64,000 bases of DNA, taken from assembly GCA_023511995.1 (NCBI GenBank), contig JAIMAL010000005.1:62001-126000 (forward strand), given 5' to 3'. A model generated the notes under the pieces. The model made no database searches, had not been told where the DNA came from, and worked only from the letters and a program-made list of their open reading frames with translations. The position numbers and the translations under genes are program-made. Shown in pieces: positions 33,772 through 43,978 of this stretch. This stretch comes from Burkholderiales bacterium. GTDB lineage: Bacteria > Pseudomonadota > Gammaproteobacteria > Burkholderiales > Thiobacteraceae. The number at the start of each line of letters is the position of its first letter. Within the stretch, counting starts at the first letter, position 1.

Positions 33772-34329
33772 TCAGGGGGGCTCGCCTGTGCGGGAGGCGG
33801 GGTTCATGTCCTGGGCACGGCCCGGCACATCGCGCACTTCGAATTCCATGGTGGTGAGATCGCCCAGGACGTAGGTGGGGGGATTGCCAACACCGCCCAC
33901 CGTTCCCGGATTGACGAGGAGGGTACGTCCCCCCTTGATGTTGGGCAGCCAGACGATCTCCGGGCGATGGGCATGACCGCAGCAGACCAGATCCCAGTCC
34001 CCCGTGGTGGCCATCCCCCGCGCATAGTGGGGGTAATGGACGAGGAAGATATTGCGGCCCGCGAGCACGATTCCGCCGTCGGCCCCGTAGTAATGGATGA
34101 GGCTGTCGGGCTCGTGGGCAAGCTTGGCCATGGTAAAGGTGTCGCCGGCATTGTTGCCATGGATGACGTGCACGGGCAGACCATGCTTTTTCAGCACGCG
34201 CAGCGTGGTGGGCGCCACCACGTCGCCACAATGCAGCACCGCTTCGGCACCCCGTGCCTTGGCGTCCTCCACGGCGTGGTCGAGGAGTCGGCGGTTGTCG
34301 TGGCTGTCGGAAAGGATGCAGATCTTCAT
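33772..34329 (-). CDS. YfcE/MJ0936-type metallophosphoesterase
   Basis: A 185-residue calcineurin-like phosphodiesterase. The dimetal motifs are SDSHDN at the N-terminus, CGDVV, GNNAGD and CGHAHRP near the end. YfcE-type enzymes hydrolyse phosphodiester bonds of unknown natural substrates. The ATG overlaps the stop of the upstream PAS-GGDEF-EAL gene by four bases (ATGA), so the pair is translationally coupled, and the whole lies in the gltX-cysS operon. A link to cyclic-nucleotide turnover is possible but unproven. Confidence 0.85.
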   Translation of the reverse strand: MKICILSDSHDNRRLLDHAVEDAKARGAEAVLHCGDVVAPTTLRVLKKHGLPVHVIHGNNAGDTFTMAKLAHEPDSLIHYYGADGGIVLAGRNIFLVHYPHYARGMATTGDWDLVCCGHAHRPEIVWLPNIKGGRTLLVNPGTVGGVGNPPTYVLGDLTTMEFEVRDVPGRAQDMNPASRTGEPP

Positions 34330-36782
34330 GGTTTTTCCACCCGCGGGCGGGAGAAATAATAACCCTGCGCCCAGTCCACGCCGATGTCGCACAGCACCTG
34401 CGCGGTTTCCGCATTCTCCACGCATTCGGCGATGGTGAGGATGCCGAAGTGCCGCGCGGTGGCCACCACGGTTTCCACCAGTTGGCGCACACGGGGATCG
34501 GTGACGATGCGACTCACCATCCACCCCTCGATCTTGAGGAACTGGACCGGAAGCTCCGCAAGATACAGGAAGGAAGAATAACCGCTGCCGAAATCATCCA
34601 GCGCCAGGCGGAAGCCGAAGTCGGTCAAAGGCTTCAGGTGCTTCTTCAGAGTGAGGATGTCGCCCGCCTGGCGTTCGGTGATTTCGATCACCACCGGTTT
34701 GGGGGCCGTCGGATCGAAGCCACAGCTTTCGCAATACTGACGCGCCCGGGCCAGCAAGGCTTCCACCTCCTCGCCATTGGCGAGGAACTGGGGCGAGAGG
34801 TTGATGAAATGGGCGATCCTGCCGCCGGTCTTCGCCACGTTGCGCGCGCAGTGGTTCAGGGCCGCCATAGAAATGGTCTGGTCGATGGCCCCCACCAGAT
34901 GCAGCGCCTCCGCGGCCTCGATGAAGCTTTGCGCCGGAATGAGGGTGTCATCGGAAGCCCGGATGCGCGCCAGTGCTTCCTCCGCCACCACCTGTCCGGT
35001 GCGCAGATCGACGATGGCCTGGAAAGCGGGGATGACGCGGTTTTCCCGCAGGGCGCTTTGCACCTGGCCCCCTTCCCAGATGACGCCGCTGCTGCGCCGG
35101 GTCTGGGAACGGGCGCAGACGACGCGGTCGCGGCCACCCACCTTGGCCTCGTAGAGCAAAGCATCGGCCTGGGCCAGCATGGCATCCACGTTGGGATGTT
35201 CGGCTCCGTAGAGGGCCACCCCCATGCTCACCGTCACCGCAAGCTCCCCGTAGGGCAGGCGGAGGGGGCTCTCCTTGATCTTCCGGCGCAGGCGCTCCGC
35301 CGCCGCCTGGGCGCCCTGACAATCCAGGTCATGGAAACAGACCAGGAATTCCTCGCCGCCCCAGCGCGCCATCCAGTCGCCCCCGCGCAGGGTGGTGGTC
35401 ATGATTTCCGCGACCTGGCGCAGCACCTGGTCGCCCACGTGGTGGCCGTACTGGTCGTTGATCAGTTTGAAGCGGTCGATGTCCACCACGGCCAGGGCAA
35501 AGGTGCCCCGCTGCCGCCTTGCCCGGTTCCATTCCAGCTCCAGACGATCCTCCGCCGCGCGGCGGTTGGGCAGCCCGGTGAGGTGGTCCTCCAGGGCCAT
35601 GCGGGTGATTTCCTGCTCCGCCCGCTTGCGCTCGGTGATGTCCGCCTCGCTGGCGACATAATGGGTGATCTCCCCCTGCTCATCCCGCACCGGCACGATG
35701 GAGAGATCCGCCCAGAATGGCGTGCCGTCCTTGCGGTAGTTGAGGATTTCCACCTGGATGGGCTTGCCCGCGGCCAGCGCCTCGCGGATGGCCATGCGCG
35801 TGGCCTGACTGGTATCGGGCCCCTGCAGGAAACGCGGGTTCCGGCCCAGCACCTCCTCCGCGTCATAGCCGGTGATGCGGGTGAAGGCGGGGTTGGTGTA
35901 GATGATGTGCGACTCCGCATCGGTGATGACGACCGCCTGCGCCGAAACCTCCATGGCGGTGGCCAGCAGGCGGCGCTGCTGCGCGGCCGCTTCCGCTTCC
36001 GTCACGTTAAGGGCAAAGGCGCGCAGCATTTCCTCACCATTGCGGCCCTCGAGGAAAGGCGTGATCTCGAGGACCACCGCCTCGCCGGTGCGGTAGCGGG
36101 CCTTCACCGACACGCGCGCGCCCTCCCCCGCGCCCCGGGCAGTCTGCAGGATGCGCTCCCAGGCGCGCCTGCCGAAGATGCGCTCCACCGTGTCCCCCAC
36201 CAGCGCCTCGCGCTCGAGGCCGACGAATTGCAGGAAGTTCTCGTCGGCATCGACGATGACCAGGTCGGCAAGGCGCACGGCGAAACGGCCCAAGTGAGCC
36301 GCCTCGAGAAACTCGTTTTCATAGCGCAGCGCGAGTTGTTCCTCGTGACGCTGGATGCGGTGGAGGAGCTCAACCAGGGCGCCGCCCACCATCAGCCCGG
36401 TGAGCTCATTGGAAGCGGCGAAGGCCTGATCGAGCGCCTCCTGCGCCCGCTGCCGGTCCCCTTCCCGGGAAGCCTTCAGCGCTTGGGCGGCGGCGGCGAG
36501 GAAACGCTTGTGCACGCCCTCCAGGGCGCGCCACGCCTGGCGGAGCTCCTCATTGGGCAGGCCCTCCAGCCCCTCCTCCGCCGCCGAATAGGCCTGCCAG
36601 TAGGAAGGCGGCGGCAGACCCCCCGCCTGCGTGGGGTCGAGCACCCCATCCACCACCTGCTGGAGATAGAGCAGGTGGTGCTGGATTTCGATCAGCAGCG
36701 GCGGGAAAACGGTCTTGAAGCTGGCGATGGCCGCCTCCTGACGGGATTCATGCCCGTCGCCAGGTGGTCCCCTGGGGACCAT
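34326..36782 (-). CDS. PAS-PAS-GGDEF-EAL cyclic di-GMP signalling protein
   Basis: A protein of about 818 residues from the ATG at 36782, or 800 from a possible ATC start at 36728 (see findings). It has an N-terminal helical region of some 170 residues, then two PAS domains; the second contains [33 protein letters not shown] domain with GGEEF follows ([29 protein letters not shown]), then an EAL domain with [22 protein letters not shown] and [12 protein letters not shown]. Both enzyme motifs look active, so it may make or degrade cyclic di-GMP. Soluble; the PAS ligand is unknown. It lies between cysS and the YfcE-type gene. Confidence 0.9.
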   Translation of the reverse strand: MVPRGPPGDGHESRQEAAIASFKTVFPPLLIEIQHHLLYLQQVVDGVLDPTQAGGLPPPSYWQAYSAAEEGLEGLPNEELRQAWRALEGVHKRFLAAAAQALKASREGDRQRAQEALDQAFAASNELTGLMVGGALVELLHRIQRHEEQLALRYENEFLEAAHLGRFAVRLADLVIVDADENFLQFVGLEREALVGDTVERIFGRRAWERILQTARGAGEGARVSVKARYRTGEAVVLEITPFLEGRNGEEMLRAFALNVTEAEAAAQQRRLLATAMEVSAQAVVITDAESHIIYTNPAFTRITGYDAEEVLGRNPRFLQGPDTSQATRMAIREALAAGKPIQVEILNYRKDGTPFWADLSIVPVRDEQGEITHYVASEADITERKRAEQEITRMALEDHLTGLPNRRAAEDRLELEWNRARRQRGTFALAVVDIDRFKLINDQYGHHVGDQVLRQVAEIMTTTLRGGDWMARWGGEEFLVCFHDLDCQGAQAAAERLRRKIKESPLRLPYGELAVTVSMGVALYGAEHPNVDAMLAQADALLYEAKVGGRDRVVCARSQTRRSSGVIWEGGQVQSALRENRVIPAFQAIVDLRTGQVVAEEALARIRASDDTLIPAQSFIEAAEALHLVGAIDQTISMAALNHCARNVAKTGGRIAHFINLSPQFLANGEEVEALLARARQYCESCGFDPTAPKPVVIEITERQAGDILTLKKHLKPLTDFGFRLALDDFGSGYSSFLYLAELPVQFLKIEGWMVSRIVTDPRVRQLVETVVATARHFGILTIAECVENAETAQVLCDIGVDWAQGYYFSRPRVEKP

Positions 36783-38118
36783 CCTCGAGCACAATGCCCG
36801 CAGCGGCGAGCTCGGCGCGGATGGCATCGGCGCGGGCAAACTCCCGCGCCCTGCGCGCCGCCAGCCGCTCGTTGATGAGCGCCTCGATACGCTCCACGCT
36901 CATGCCGGAGCCGGCCACCCCGGCCTGCAGATGGGCGACGGGATCGTTTTGCAAAAGACCCAGGAGACCGCCCAGGGACTTGAGCAGCCCGGAAAGCCGG
37001 GAGGAACGCGTCCTGTTCGCCTCGCGGGAGAGTTCAAAGAGCACGGTGATGGCGCCATGGGAATCGAAGTCATCGTCCATGGCCGCCTTGAAGCGGGCGG
37101 CGAAAGGGTCCTGCCAGTCGATGGCGGCCGCCTCCTCCGGCGGCACATCGCGCAGCGTGAGGTAGAGGCTGTCCAGGGAATGCCGCGCATCCAGAAGATG
37201 CTGGTCGGAGTAATTGAGGGGGCTGCGGTAATGGGCGCGCAAGATGAAGAAGCGCACCGTCTCCGGATCGAACTTTTCTAGCACTTCGCGGATGGTGAAG
37301 AAATTGCCCAGCGACTTGGACATCTTCTCGTTATCCACGCGCACGAAGCCGATGTGCATCCAGTAATTGACGAAGGGATGGCCGTGCGCCCCCTCGGACT
37401 GGGCGATCTCGTTTTCATGGTGGGGGAACTGCAGATCCTGGCCGCCGCCATGGATGTCGAAATGCTCGCCGAGGAAGCACTCGCTCATCACCGAGCATTC
37501 GATGTGCCAGCCGGGGCGGCCGGGGCCCCAGGGTGAATCCCACTGCGGCTCCCCCGGCTTGGCCGCTTTCCAGAGGACGAAATCGAGGGGATCGCGCTTG
37601 TTGGCGTCCACCTCCACCCGTTCCCCCGCGCGCAGGTCCGCGAGCGACTTGCCGGACAGCTTGCCGTAACCGGGAAAGCGGGCGACGGCGTAATAGACAT
37701 CGCCATTGGGCGCAGTGTAGGCCAGGCCCTTGGCGAGCAGGGTTTCGATCATGCGCACCATGGCCGGGACGAACTGGGTGGCGCGTGGCTCATGGGTGGG
37801 TCTCAGCACATTGAGCCGGGCCTCGTCCTCGTGCATGTAGCGGATGAAGCGTTCGGTGAGCTCCGCAATGGATTCGCCATTCTCCGCGGCACGGCGAATG
37901 ATCTTGTCGTCGATGTCCGTGATGTTGCGCACGTAGGTGACGGCAAAGCCCTTTGCCATGAGCCAGCGATACACCATGTCGAAGACTACCATGACGCGGG
38001 CATGGCCCAGGTGGCAGTAGTCATAGACGGTCATGCCGCAGACGTACATGCGCACCCGACCGGGTTCGATGGGAACGAAGGTTTCCTTGGTGCGGGTGAG
38101 GGTGTTGTAGATGATCAT
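36748..38118 (-). CDS. cysS: Cysteinyl-tRNA synthetase
   Basis: A 456-residue class I aminoacyl-tRNA synthetase. It has the zinc-ligand cysteine in [10 protein letters not shown] (C27), the HIGH-type HLGH at 36-39, the [14 protein letters not shown]-like [15 protein letters not shown] block and KMSKS near 268 ([11 protein letters not shown]). The C-terminal anticodon domain is complete. It starts 2 bases after gltX stops and is followed by the signalling gene. A gltX-cysS pairing of this kind is common in proteobacteria. Confidence 0.97.
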   Translation of the reverse strand: MIIYNTLTRTKETFVPIEPGRVRMYVCGMTVYDYCHLGHARVMVVFDMVYRWLMAKGFAVTYVRNITDIDDKIIRRAAENGESIAELTERFIRYMHEDEARLNVLRPTHEPRATQFVPAMVRMIETLLAKGLAYTAPNGDVYYAVARFPGYGKLSGKSLADLRAGERVEVDANKRDPLDFVLWKAAKPGEPQWDSPWGPGRPGWHIECSVMSECFLGEHFDIHGGGQDLQFPHHENEIAQSEGAHGHPFVNYWMHIGFVRVDNEKMSKSLGNFFTIREVLEKFDPETVRFFILRAHYRSPLNYSDQHLLDARHSLDSLYLTLRDVPPEEAAAIDWQDPFAARFKAAMDDDFDSHGAITVLFELSREANRTRSSRLSGLLKSLGGLLGLLQNDPVAHLQAGVAGSGMSVERIEALINERLAARRAREFARADAIRAELAAAGIVLEDGPQGTTWRRA

Positions 38119-38120
38119 GT

Positions 38121-39527
38121 TCAGGTGCTCAGCACGTGTTGCACCAAACGATGACGCGCCCGCTCATAGCCCATGAGGCGGAAGAGCGGCGGCATCTCCG
38201 GGCCGTAGGTCTGGCCGGTGAGGGCCGCGCGCAGCGGCAGGTAGAGGTTCCTGCCGGACAATCCACTGGCCGCCTTCACCCGTTGCACGAAGGTGCCGAA
38301 ATCCATGTCCGGCAGCAGTGCATCGACGGCGACGCGGAAAAGCTCCGGCGGGGCATTCTCCAGCACCTCCCGCGCCGCTTCCGAAATGGGCAGTGCATCG
38401 GCATAGACCGCCTCCGCCCACAGCCGCGCATCGTGGGGGAACATCACATTGGCGCGCACCGCGGCGGCAAAGGCCGCCATGTCCGCTTCCGGCACCAGCC
38501 CGTGCACCGCAGGCGCAAGCCATGCGGTGAGCAGGCCGTCATCGGCATGGTGCACCGCCTGCGCCTGCCAGTGGTCGAGCTGCGCCCGATCATAACGCGC
38601 CGGCGCCCGTCCCAGGTTGGCGATGTCGAACACCGCCGCCAGTTCGTCCAGGGAAAGCAGCTCGCCGGAATCGATGTGATGACCCAGGCGGGCGAGATAG
38701 TTGTTCACCGCAATGGGAAAATAGCCGATCTCCCGCAGCTCCTGTACCGACAGACTGCCACTGCGTTTGGAAAGAGGGGCACCATGGCTGTCCACGATGA
38801 GGGAGATGTGGCCGTATTGGGGCACGGGCAGGCCCAGCGCCTTGAGAATGGCAATCTGGCGGGGGGTGTTGGCGAGATGGTCTTCGCCGCGCAGCACATG
38901 GGTCACCCCCATCAACGCATCATCCAGGGCGTTCACATAGAAAAAGGCGAAGCTGCCATCGGAGCGGCGGATGATGAAATCGCCGATGTCCTCCGTGGCA
39001 AATTTCTGCGGCCCCCGCACCAGATCGTCGAAGGTGATGAGATCATCCGCAGGCATGCGGAATCGCAGCGTATAGGGCAAACCCTCGGCCTTTCTGCGTT
39101 CCACCTCCTCCGGCTTGAGATGCGCGCACTTGCCCGAATAGCGGGGCGGTTTGCCCGCCGCCGCCTGCACCTTGCGCGACACTTCCAGCTCCAGGGGGGT
39201 GCAGAAGCAGGGATAGACGCGTCCCTGGGCAGTCAGTTTCTCCAGATAGGCGGCATAGACGGACGCACGCTGGGACTGACGGTAGGGGCCCGCCGTGCCT
39301 CCCTCGCCCTCCCCCTCCTGCCAGTTGAGCCCCAGCCAGCGCAGGTCTTCCTTGATGGCCTCGATGAACTCCTCGCGGCTGCGTTCCAGATCGGTGTCCT
39401 CGATGCGTAGGAGAAAGGTCCCCTTGTGCCGGCGGGCGAGGAGGACATTGAAGAGGGCGGTGCGGACGTTGCCGAAGTGGATGAGCCCGGTGGGGCTGGG
39501 CGCGAAACGGGTCTTGAGTGGCGCCAT
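38121..39527 (-). CDS. gltX: Glutamyl-tRNA synthetase
   Basis: A 468-residue GluRS. The N-terminal [20 protein letters not shown] carries the HIGH equivalent HFGN (17-20). [10 protein letters not shown], the [11 protein letters not shown] block and a KMSKS-equivalent [10 protein letters not shown] near residue 250 follow, then the all-helical anticodon domain. First gene of the gltX-cysS-GGDEF/EAL-yfcE-type operon and divergent from the TPR gene (87-base gap). Confidence 0.96.
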   Translation of the reverse strand: MAPLKTRFAPSPTGLIHFGNVRTALFNVLLARRHKGTFLLRIEDTDLERSREEFIEAIKEDLRWLGLNWQEGEGEGGTAGPYRQSQRASVYAAYLEKLTAQGRVYPCFCTPLELEVSRKVQAAAGKPPRYSGKCAHLKPEEVERRKAEGLPYTLRFRMPADDLITFDDLVRGPQKFATEDIGDFIIRRSDGSFAFFYVNALDDALMGVTHVLRGEDHLANTPRQIAILKALGLPVPQYGHISLIVDSHGAPLSKRSGSLSVQELREIGYFPIAVNNYLARLGHHIDSGELLSLDELAAVFDIANLGRAPARYDRAQLDHWQAQAVHHADDGLLTAWLAPAVHGLVPEADMAAFAAAVRANVMFPHDARLWAEAVYADALPISEAAREVLENAPPELFRVAVDALLPDMDFGTFVQRVKAASGLSGRNLYLPLRAALTGQTYGPEMPPLFRLMGYERARHRLVQHVLST

Positions 39528-39614
39528 GGAAATGATCGCGGCGATTGTGGCTCGGCGGGGTTGTGGTTAAAATCTTGGAATTACAAAGAAATTACCGGAC
39601 CCGAGTATAACACA

Positions 39615-40688
39615 ATGCGCTTTCAGCCCGTGGTTTCCCTCTTCTGTCTGGCGGCATCCTTGCTCCTCGTCGCCGCTTTTCCCGTGCGCGCCGATGAAAT
39701 CGACGACGCCCAGCAGCTCGTCCGCCAGGGTAATCTCAGCGCCGCCCTGGAGCGGGTGAACGCCTACCTGGCCAACCGTCCCAAGGATGCCCGCGTCCGC
39801 TTCCTCAAGGGCGTGATCCTCACCGAGCAGAACAAGACCGCAGAGGCCATCAAGGTCTTCACCGCCCTCACCGAGGATTACCCCGAGCTGCCCGAACCCT
39901 ACAACAACCTGGCCGTGCTCTACGCGCAGCAGCAGCAGTACGACAAGGCCCGCCAGGCGCTGGAAATGGCCATCCAGACCCATCCCTCCTATGCCACGGC
40001 CCACGAAAACCTGGGCGACATCTATGCCAAGCTGGCAAGCCAGGCCTATGACCGCGCCCTGCAACTGGACAGGAACAACACGGCGGCACAGACCAAGCTC
40101 GCCCTGATCCGGGAAATCTTCCCCATCAATGCGCGTCTGCAGCGGGGCGTCAAGCCCGAAGCGGCACGCCCGCAGCCGGGCCAGGGAGGCGCCAACGCCA
40201 AGCCCGCCGCCGCGGTGGCGGCCGCGCCCGCCGCCGTCACACCGACAGCCACACCGCCAGTGGCGAAGCCACCCCTTGAGGCGGCAGCGCCGCCCGCCGC
40301 GGAAAAACCGGCGGAGAAGCCAGCGCCGACCAAGCCTGCTGTCGATGCGACCGAGGCAGCCGTGCAGACGGTGAAGGAATGGGCCCGCGCCTGGTCGGCG
40401 CAGAATGTGGCGGAATATCTGTCCTTCTACGGACCGGATTTCAAACCGCCCAAGGGCCAGCGCCGCGCCGAGTGGGAGATGAGCCGCCGGGAGCGGCTTA
40501 CCGCGCCCAAACGCATCCAGGTCACCGTCGATAACCTTACGGCGCGTCGCCTTGGAGATGACCGCGTGGCCGTCACCTTCCGCCAGCACTACCGCGCGGA
40601 CCGTCTGGATTCCGAAGTCACCAAGACGCTTATCTTTAAGCGTCATGGCACGAAATGGCTGATCGAACAGGAACGGGTCGGCGGCTGA
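39615..40688 (+). CDS. Secreted TPR protein with C-terminal NTF2-like (Cds6-type) domain
   Basis: A 357-residue protein with a cleaved signal peptide (about 1-25, ending PVRADE), three or four tetratricopeptide repeats (about 30-165), an alanine/proline-rich linker (about 190-260) and a C-terminal domain of about 110 residues. That domain begins TVKEWARAWSAQNVAEYLSFYGPDF and ends GTKWLIEQERVGG. It resembles the SnoaL/NTF2-like domain found in L,D-transpeptidase-associated proteins. The next gene carries a related domain, so both probably act on the cell wall in the periplasm. The two genes are 2 bases apart. Confidence 0.78.
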   Translation: MRFQPVVSLFCLAASLLLVAAFPVRADEIDDAQQLVRQGNLSAALERVNAYLANRPKDARVRFLKGVILTEQNKTAEAIKVFTALTEDYPELPEPYNNLAVLYAQQQQYDKARQALEMAIQTHPSYATAHENLGDIYAKLASQAYDRALQLDRNNTAAQTKLALIREIFPINARLQRGVKPEAARPQPGQGGANAKPAAAVAAAPAAVTPTATPPVAKPPLEAAAPPAAEKPAEKPAPTKPAVDATEAAVQTVKEWARAWSAQNVAEYLSFYGPDFKPPKGQRRAEWEMSRRERLTAPKRIQVTVDNLTARRLGDDRVAVTFRQHYRADRLDSEVTKTLIFKRHGTKWLIEQERVGG

Positions 40689-40690
40689 GC

Positions 40691-41947
40691 ATGAAGGGGC
40701 AAGCAGGCCTGTCCGCTTTCCGCCGCGGACTGTCCGCGCATCGCGGCAAGCTCGCCGTTTTCTTCACCTGGCTTTTGCTGCTGCCGCTGCTGGAGCCCCC
40801 CGCCACCGCCATGGGCCACCGTCCGCGGGCCGTTCCAGCAAGCCCCGCAGCCGCCCCGCGCACGCCGGAGGGATTGCTCGTCGAGGCCCTGCTCGAGATC
40901 CAGAACAATCGCCTCGATGCCGCCCTGCAACGGGTGGAAACCCTGCTCAGTCTGCGGCCCAATTTCCGTCTCGCCCACCTCATCCGGGGTGATCTGCTCA
41001 TGGCACGGGCGCGGCCCATCTCCACCCTGGGCGATGTGCCCGATGAACGGGTGGTGGATTTCCGCGAAGAAGCCCGGGTGCGCCTCAAACACTATCTGGA
41101 GCCGGTGCCCCGGGACCGCGTGCCCGCGCCGCTGCTCCAACTCGACCCCAGCCAGACCCACGCCGTGGTGGTGGACACCCGCCGTTCCCGGCTCTATGTC
41201 TTTCGCAATGAAGGCGGCGATCCCCGCTACGTGGCCGACTATTATGTGACGGTGGGCAAACGGGGGGCGGACAAGACGCGGGAGGGTGATCAGCGCACCC
41301 CCCTTGGCGTCTATTTCGTGGTGGATGCCCTCGCCCCCGCCAAGCTCACGGATTTCTACGGCAGCGGCGCCTTCCCCATCAACTATCCCAACGAATGGGA
41401 TCGGCGTCTCGGGCGCAATGGATCGGGCATCTGGCTGCACGGGGTGCCCAGCGACACCTACAGCCGCCCGCCCCGCGCCAGCAATGGCTGTGTGGTGCTC
41501 AGCAACGAGGACCTGGAAGCGCTGCGGCCCTACATTTCCGTCGGCCGCACTCCCGTCATCATCGGCGATGGGCTTACCTGGGTGGAGCCCGCCCGCCTGC
41601 GCGCCGAACGGGACGCCCTCAGCCGGGAAATCGAACGCTGGCGCCGCGACTGGGAGAGCCTCAACACCGAGCGGTATCTCGCCCACTATTCCACCGCCTT
41701 CCACAATGGCGAGCAGGACTACACCGCCTGGGCGGCGCTCAAACGGCAGGTCAATGCCGGCAAGACCCACATCGAGGTTCGCCTCTCCAACCTGAGCCTT
41801 TTCCGCTATCCCGGACAGGACGACCTCGTCGTCGTCACCTTCGACCAGGATTACCGCAGCAACAACCTGCAAGGCACCATGCGCAAGCGCCAGTACTGGC
41901 GGCAGGAGGGCGGAGCATGGAAGATCGTCTATGAAGGCGCAGCCTGA
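40691..41947 (+). CDS. L,D-transpeptidase (YkuD family) with C-terminal NTF2-like domain
   Basis: A 418-residue periplasmic enzyme. It has an N-terminal signal or anchor helix (about 20-41), a short TPR-like stretch (60-105), a YkuD catalytic domain (about 155-290) and an NTF2-like domain (about 310-418). The catalytic pattern is intact: H250 in IWLHGVPSD and C267 in RASNGCVVLS. It should make or trim peptide cross-links in peptidoglycan or attach proteins to it. The last domain is similar in layout to the end of the preceding TPR protein, suggesting joint function. Confidence 0.85.
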   Translation: MKGQAGLSAFRRGLSAHRGKLAVFFTWLLLLPLLEPPATAMGHRPRAVPASPAAAPRTPEGLLVEALLEIQNNRLDAALQRVETLLSLRPNFRLAHLIRGDLLMARARPISTLGDVPDERVVDFREEARVRLKHYLEPVPRDRVPAPLLQLDPSQTHAVVVDTRRSRLYVFRNEGGDPRYVADYYVTVGKRGADKTREGDQRTPLGVYFVVDALAPAKLTDFYGSGAFPINYPNEWDRRLGRNGSGIWLHGVPSDTYSRPPRASNGCVVLSNEDLEALRPYISVGRTPVIIGDGLTWVEPARLRAERDALSREIERWRRDWESLNTERYLAHYSTAFHNGEQDYTAWAALKRQVNAGKTHIEVRLSNLSLFRYPGQDDLVVVTFDQDYRSNNLQGTMRKRQYWRQEGGAWKIVYEGAA

Positions 41948-42045
41948 TCCCCTCTGCCACCCCGGCAAGGCTTGCCTTTTTGTCATTGCCAAAGGGGCGG
42001 CGTTCCGCTAAAAAATCGCCGTTGGCAGAAGACAAGGAGGAGGCC

Positions 42046-42702
42046 ATGAAAAAAATCCTGTTCATCGCCGCGCTCGCTCTGCTGGCCGCCTGGCCGGCGC
42101 GTGCCGCCAATCCCCGGGTGGAGATGGTCACCAACCATGGCCGTATCGTTCTCGAGCTCTTCCCCGACAAGGCGCCGGTGACGGTGGAAAATTTCCTCAA
42201 TTACGTGAAGAGCGGCTTTTACGAGGGAACGGTCTTTCATCGGGTGGTCAAGGATTTCATCGTGCAGGGGGGTGCCTACACCCCGGATTTCACCCCCAAG
42301 CCCACCCTGCCTCCCATTCCCAGCGAAGCCAAGAACGGGCTCACCAATGAACCCGGCACCATCGCCATGGCCCGGGGCCGGGACATCCATTCCGCCACCT
42401 CCCAGTTCTTCATCAACCTGGACAGCAACAAATTCCTCAACCACCACCGGGACGATCCCGACTACTATGGTTATTGTGTGTTCGGCAAGGTCTTGAGCGG
42501 CATGGACGTGCTGAAGAAAATCGCCGAACTGCCCACCGGCGCCGCTGGCCCCCTCAAGGAGGACGTGCCCCTGGAGCCGGTCATCATCGAGAAGGTGGCC
42601 CTGCTGCCGCCGGAACCCGCCCCCACCCCCAAGCCGAAAGGAAAAGCCAATGGCAAAGGTAAGACTAAACACAAACCTGGGCAGCATCTTGCTGGAACTT
42701 GA
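42046..42702 (+). CDS. ppiA: Peptidyl-prolyl cis-trans isomerase A, periplasmic cyclophilin
   Basis: A 218-residue cyclophilin with a signal peptide (1-20, ending ARAANP), so periplasmic. Core motifs are [31 protein letters not shown] and GYCVFGKV. The tail is a lysine/proline extension ([16 protein letters not shown]) that overlaps the start of the next gene. The start at 42046 follows AAGGAGGAGG. Cyclophilins speed proline isomerisation during protein folding. Confidence 0.92.
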   Translation: MKKILFIAALALLAAWPARAANPRVEMVTNHGRIVLELFPDKAPVTVENFLNYVKSGFYEGTVFHRVVKDFIVQGGAYTPDFTPKPTLPPIPSEAKNGLTNEPGTIAMARGRDIHSATSQFFINLDSNKFLNHHRDDPDYYGYCVFGKVLSGMDVLKKIAELPTGAAGPLKEDVPLEPVIIEKVALLPPEPAPTPKPKGKANGKGKTKHKPGQHLAGT

Positions 42703-43147
42703 CGCGGAAAAAGCGCCGCTCACCACCGCCAATTTCCTGGAGTACGTGCAAAGCGGGCATTACAACGGCACGCTCTTTCACCGGGTCATCGACGGTTTCA
42801 TGATCCAGGGCGGCGGTTACGAACCGGGGATGGTGCTCAAGCCCACCCGCGCCCCCATCCGCAACGAGGCCGACAACGGACTGCGCAACGAGCCCTATAC
42901 CATCGCCATGGCGCGCACCTCCGATCCCCATTCGGCCACGGCGCAGTTCTTCATCAACGTCGCCAACAATGACTTCCTCAACTTCACCGCGCCCACCCCG
43001 CAGGGCTGGGGTTATTGCGTCTTCGGCCGCGTCGTCGAGGGCCAGGAGGTGGTGGACAAAATCCGCAAGGTACGCACTGGCCAGCGGGCCGGGCATCAGG
43101 ACGTGCCCGTGGAAGACGTGGTGATCGAAAGCGCCGAGGTGGTGTGA
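42650..43147 (+). CDS. ppiB: Peptidyl-prolyl cis-trans isomerase B, cytoplasmic cyclophilin
   Basis: A 165-residue cyclophilin without signal peptide, so cytoplasmic. Motifs: [34 protein letters not shown] and [12 protein letters not shown]. Its first 53 bases lie within the 3-prime end of ppiA in another frame, and the ribosome site AAAGGA is inside the ppiA lysine tail codons. The two isomerase genes are therefore translationally linked. Confidence 0.94.
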   Translation: MAKVRLNTNLGSILLELDAEKAPLTTANFLEYVQSGHYNGTLFHRVIDGFMIQGGGYEPGMVLKPTRAPIRNEADNGLRNEPYTIAMARTSDPHSATAQFFINVANNDFLNFTAPTPQGWGYCVFGRVVEGQEVVDKIRKVRTGQRAGHQDVPVEDVVIESAEVV

Positions 43148-43241
43148 AAGCCCGCTTTTCCGCCATACAAGCCCCCGTCCCCGGCCGCGCCCCTGGTCCC
43201 GCCCCCAATCCCGAGGTAGACACAGCCGGGCGGCGTTGCCA

Positions 43242-43976
43242 GTGACGATCGTGTCGACACTCTTCATCGCCGACTTACATCTGTCGCCCCGACGGCCGCG
43301 CATCGGGGAGCGGTTCGCGCATTTTTTGCGCGAAACCGTTGAGGGCGCGCGGGCCCTCTACATCCTCGGCGATTTGTTCGAATCCTGGGCCGGCGACGAC
43401 GATCTCGACGACCCCTTCAACGCCCACATCGCCCGCCTGTTGGGTGAAGCCGCGCAAAGGCTGCCCATCTTTCTCATGCATGGCAACCGGGACTTCCTCA
43501 TCGGCGCCCGCTTTGCCCACAGCACCGGCATCCACCTTCTGCCCGATCCCAGCGTGCGCGAGGTGGAGGGCAAGCCCACGCTCCTCATGCATGGCGACAC
43601 CCTGTGCACCGACGATCACGACTATCAGGAGTTTCGCGCCATGGTGCGCGATCCCCGCTGGCAGGCGGAATTCCTCGCTCAGCCCCTCAGCCGGCGCAAG
43701 GCCCAGATCGAGGCGCTGCGCGCCCGCAGTGAAAAGGAAAAAGCAGGCAAGCCCCCAGCCATCATGGACGTCAACGCGGCCGCGGTGACAAACGCGCTGC
43801 GGGAGCACGGCGTGAAGCGGCTCATCCACGGCCACACCCATCGCCCGGGGCATCACACCCATGAGGTGGATGGCCGCCTCTGCGAGCGCTGGGTGCTGCC
43901 CGACTGGTACGAAGCCGGCGGCTATTTGCGCTGTAACCCCGAGGGTTGTCAACTGCACCCATTGGAAGGCGATTGA
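43242..43976 (+). CDS. lpxH: UDP-2,3-diacylglucosamine diphosphatase LpxH
   Basis: A 244-residue metallophosphoesterase that makes lipid X in lipid A synthesis. Metal-binding motifs are FIADLHL, LGDLFESW, MHGNRDFL, LMHGDTLC and HGHTHRPG, all standard for LpxH. The start is taken as GTG at 43242; a TTG six bases upstream is possible and no ATG fits. It is 94 bases after ppiB and 2 bases before the DAHP synthase paralogue. Several LPS precursor genes are further right in the window. Confidence 0.92.
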   Translation: MTIVSTLFIADLHLSPRRPRIGERFAHFLRETVEGARALYILGDLFESWAGDDDLDDPFNAHIARLLGEAAQRLPIFLMHGNRDFLIGARFAHSTGIHLLPDPSVREVEGKPTLLMHGDTLCTDDHDYQEFRAMVRDPRWQAEFLAQPLSRRKAQIEALRARSEKEKAGKPPAIMDVNAAAVTNALREHGVKRLIHGHTHRPGHHTHEVDGRLCERWVLPDWYEAGGYLRCNPEGCQLHPLEGD

Positions 43977-43978
43977 CC

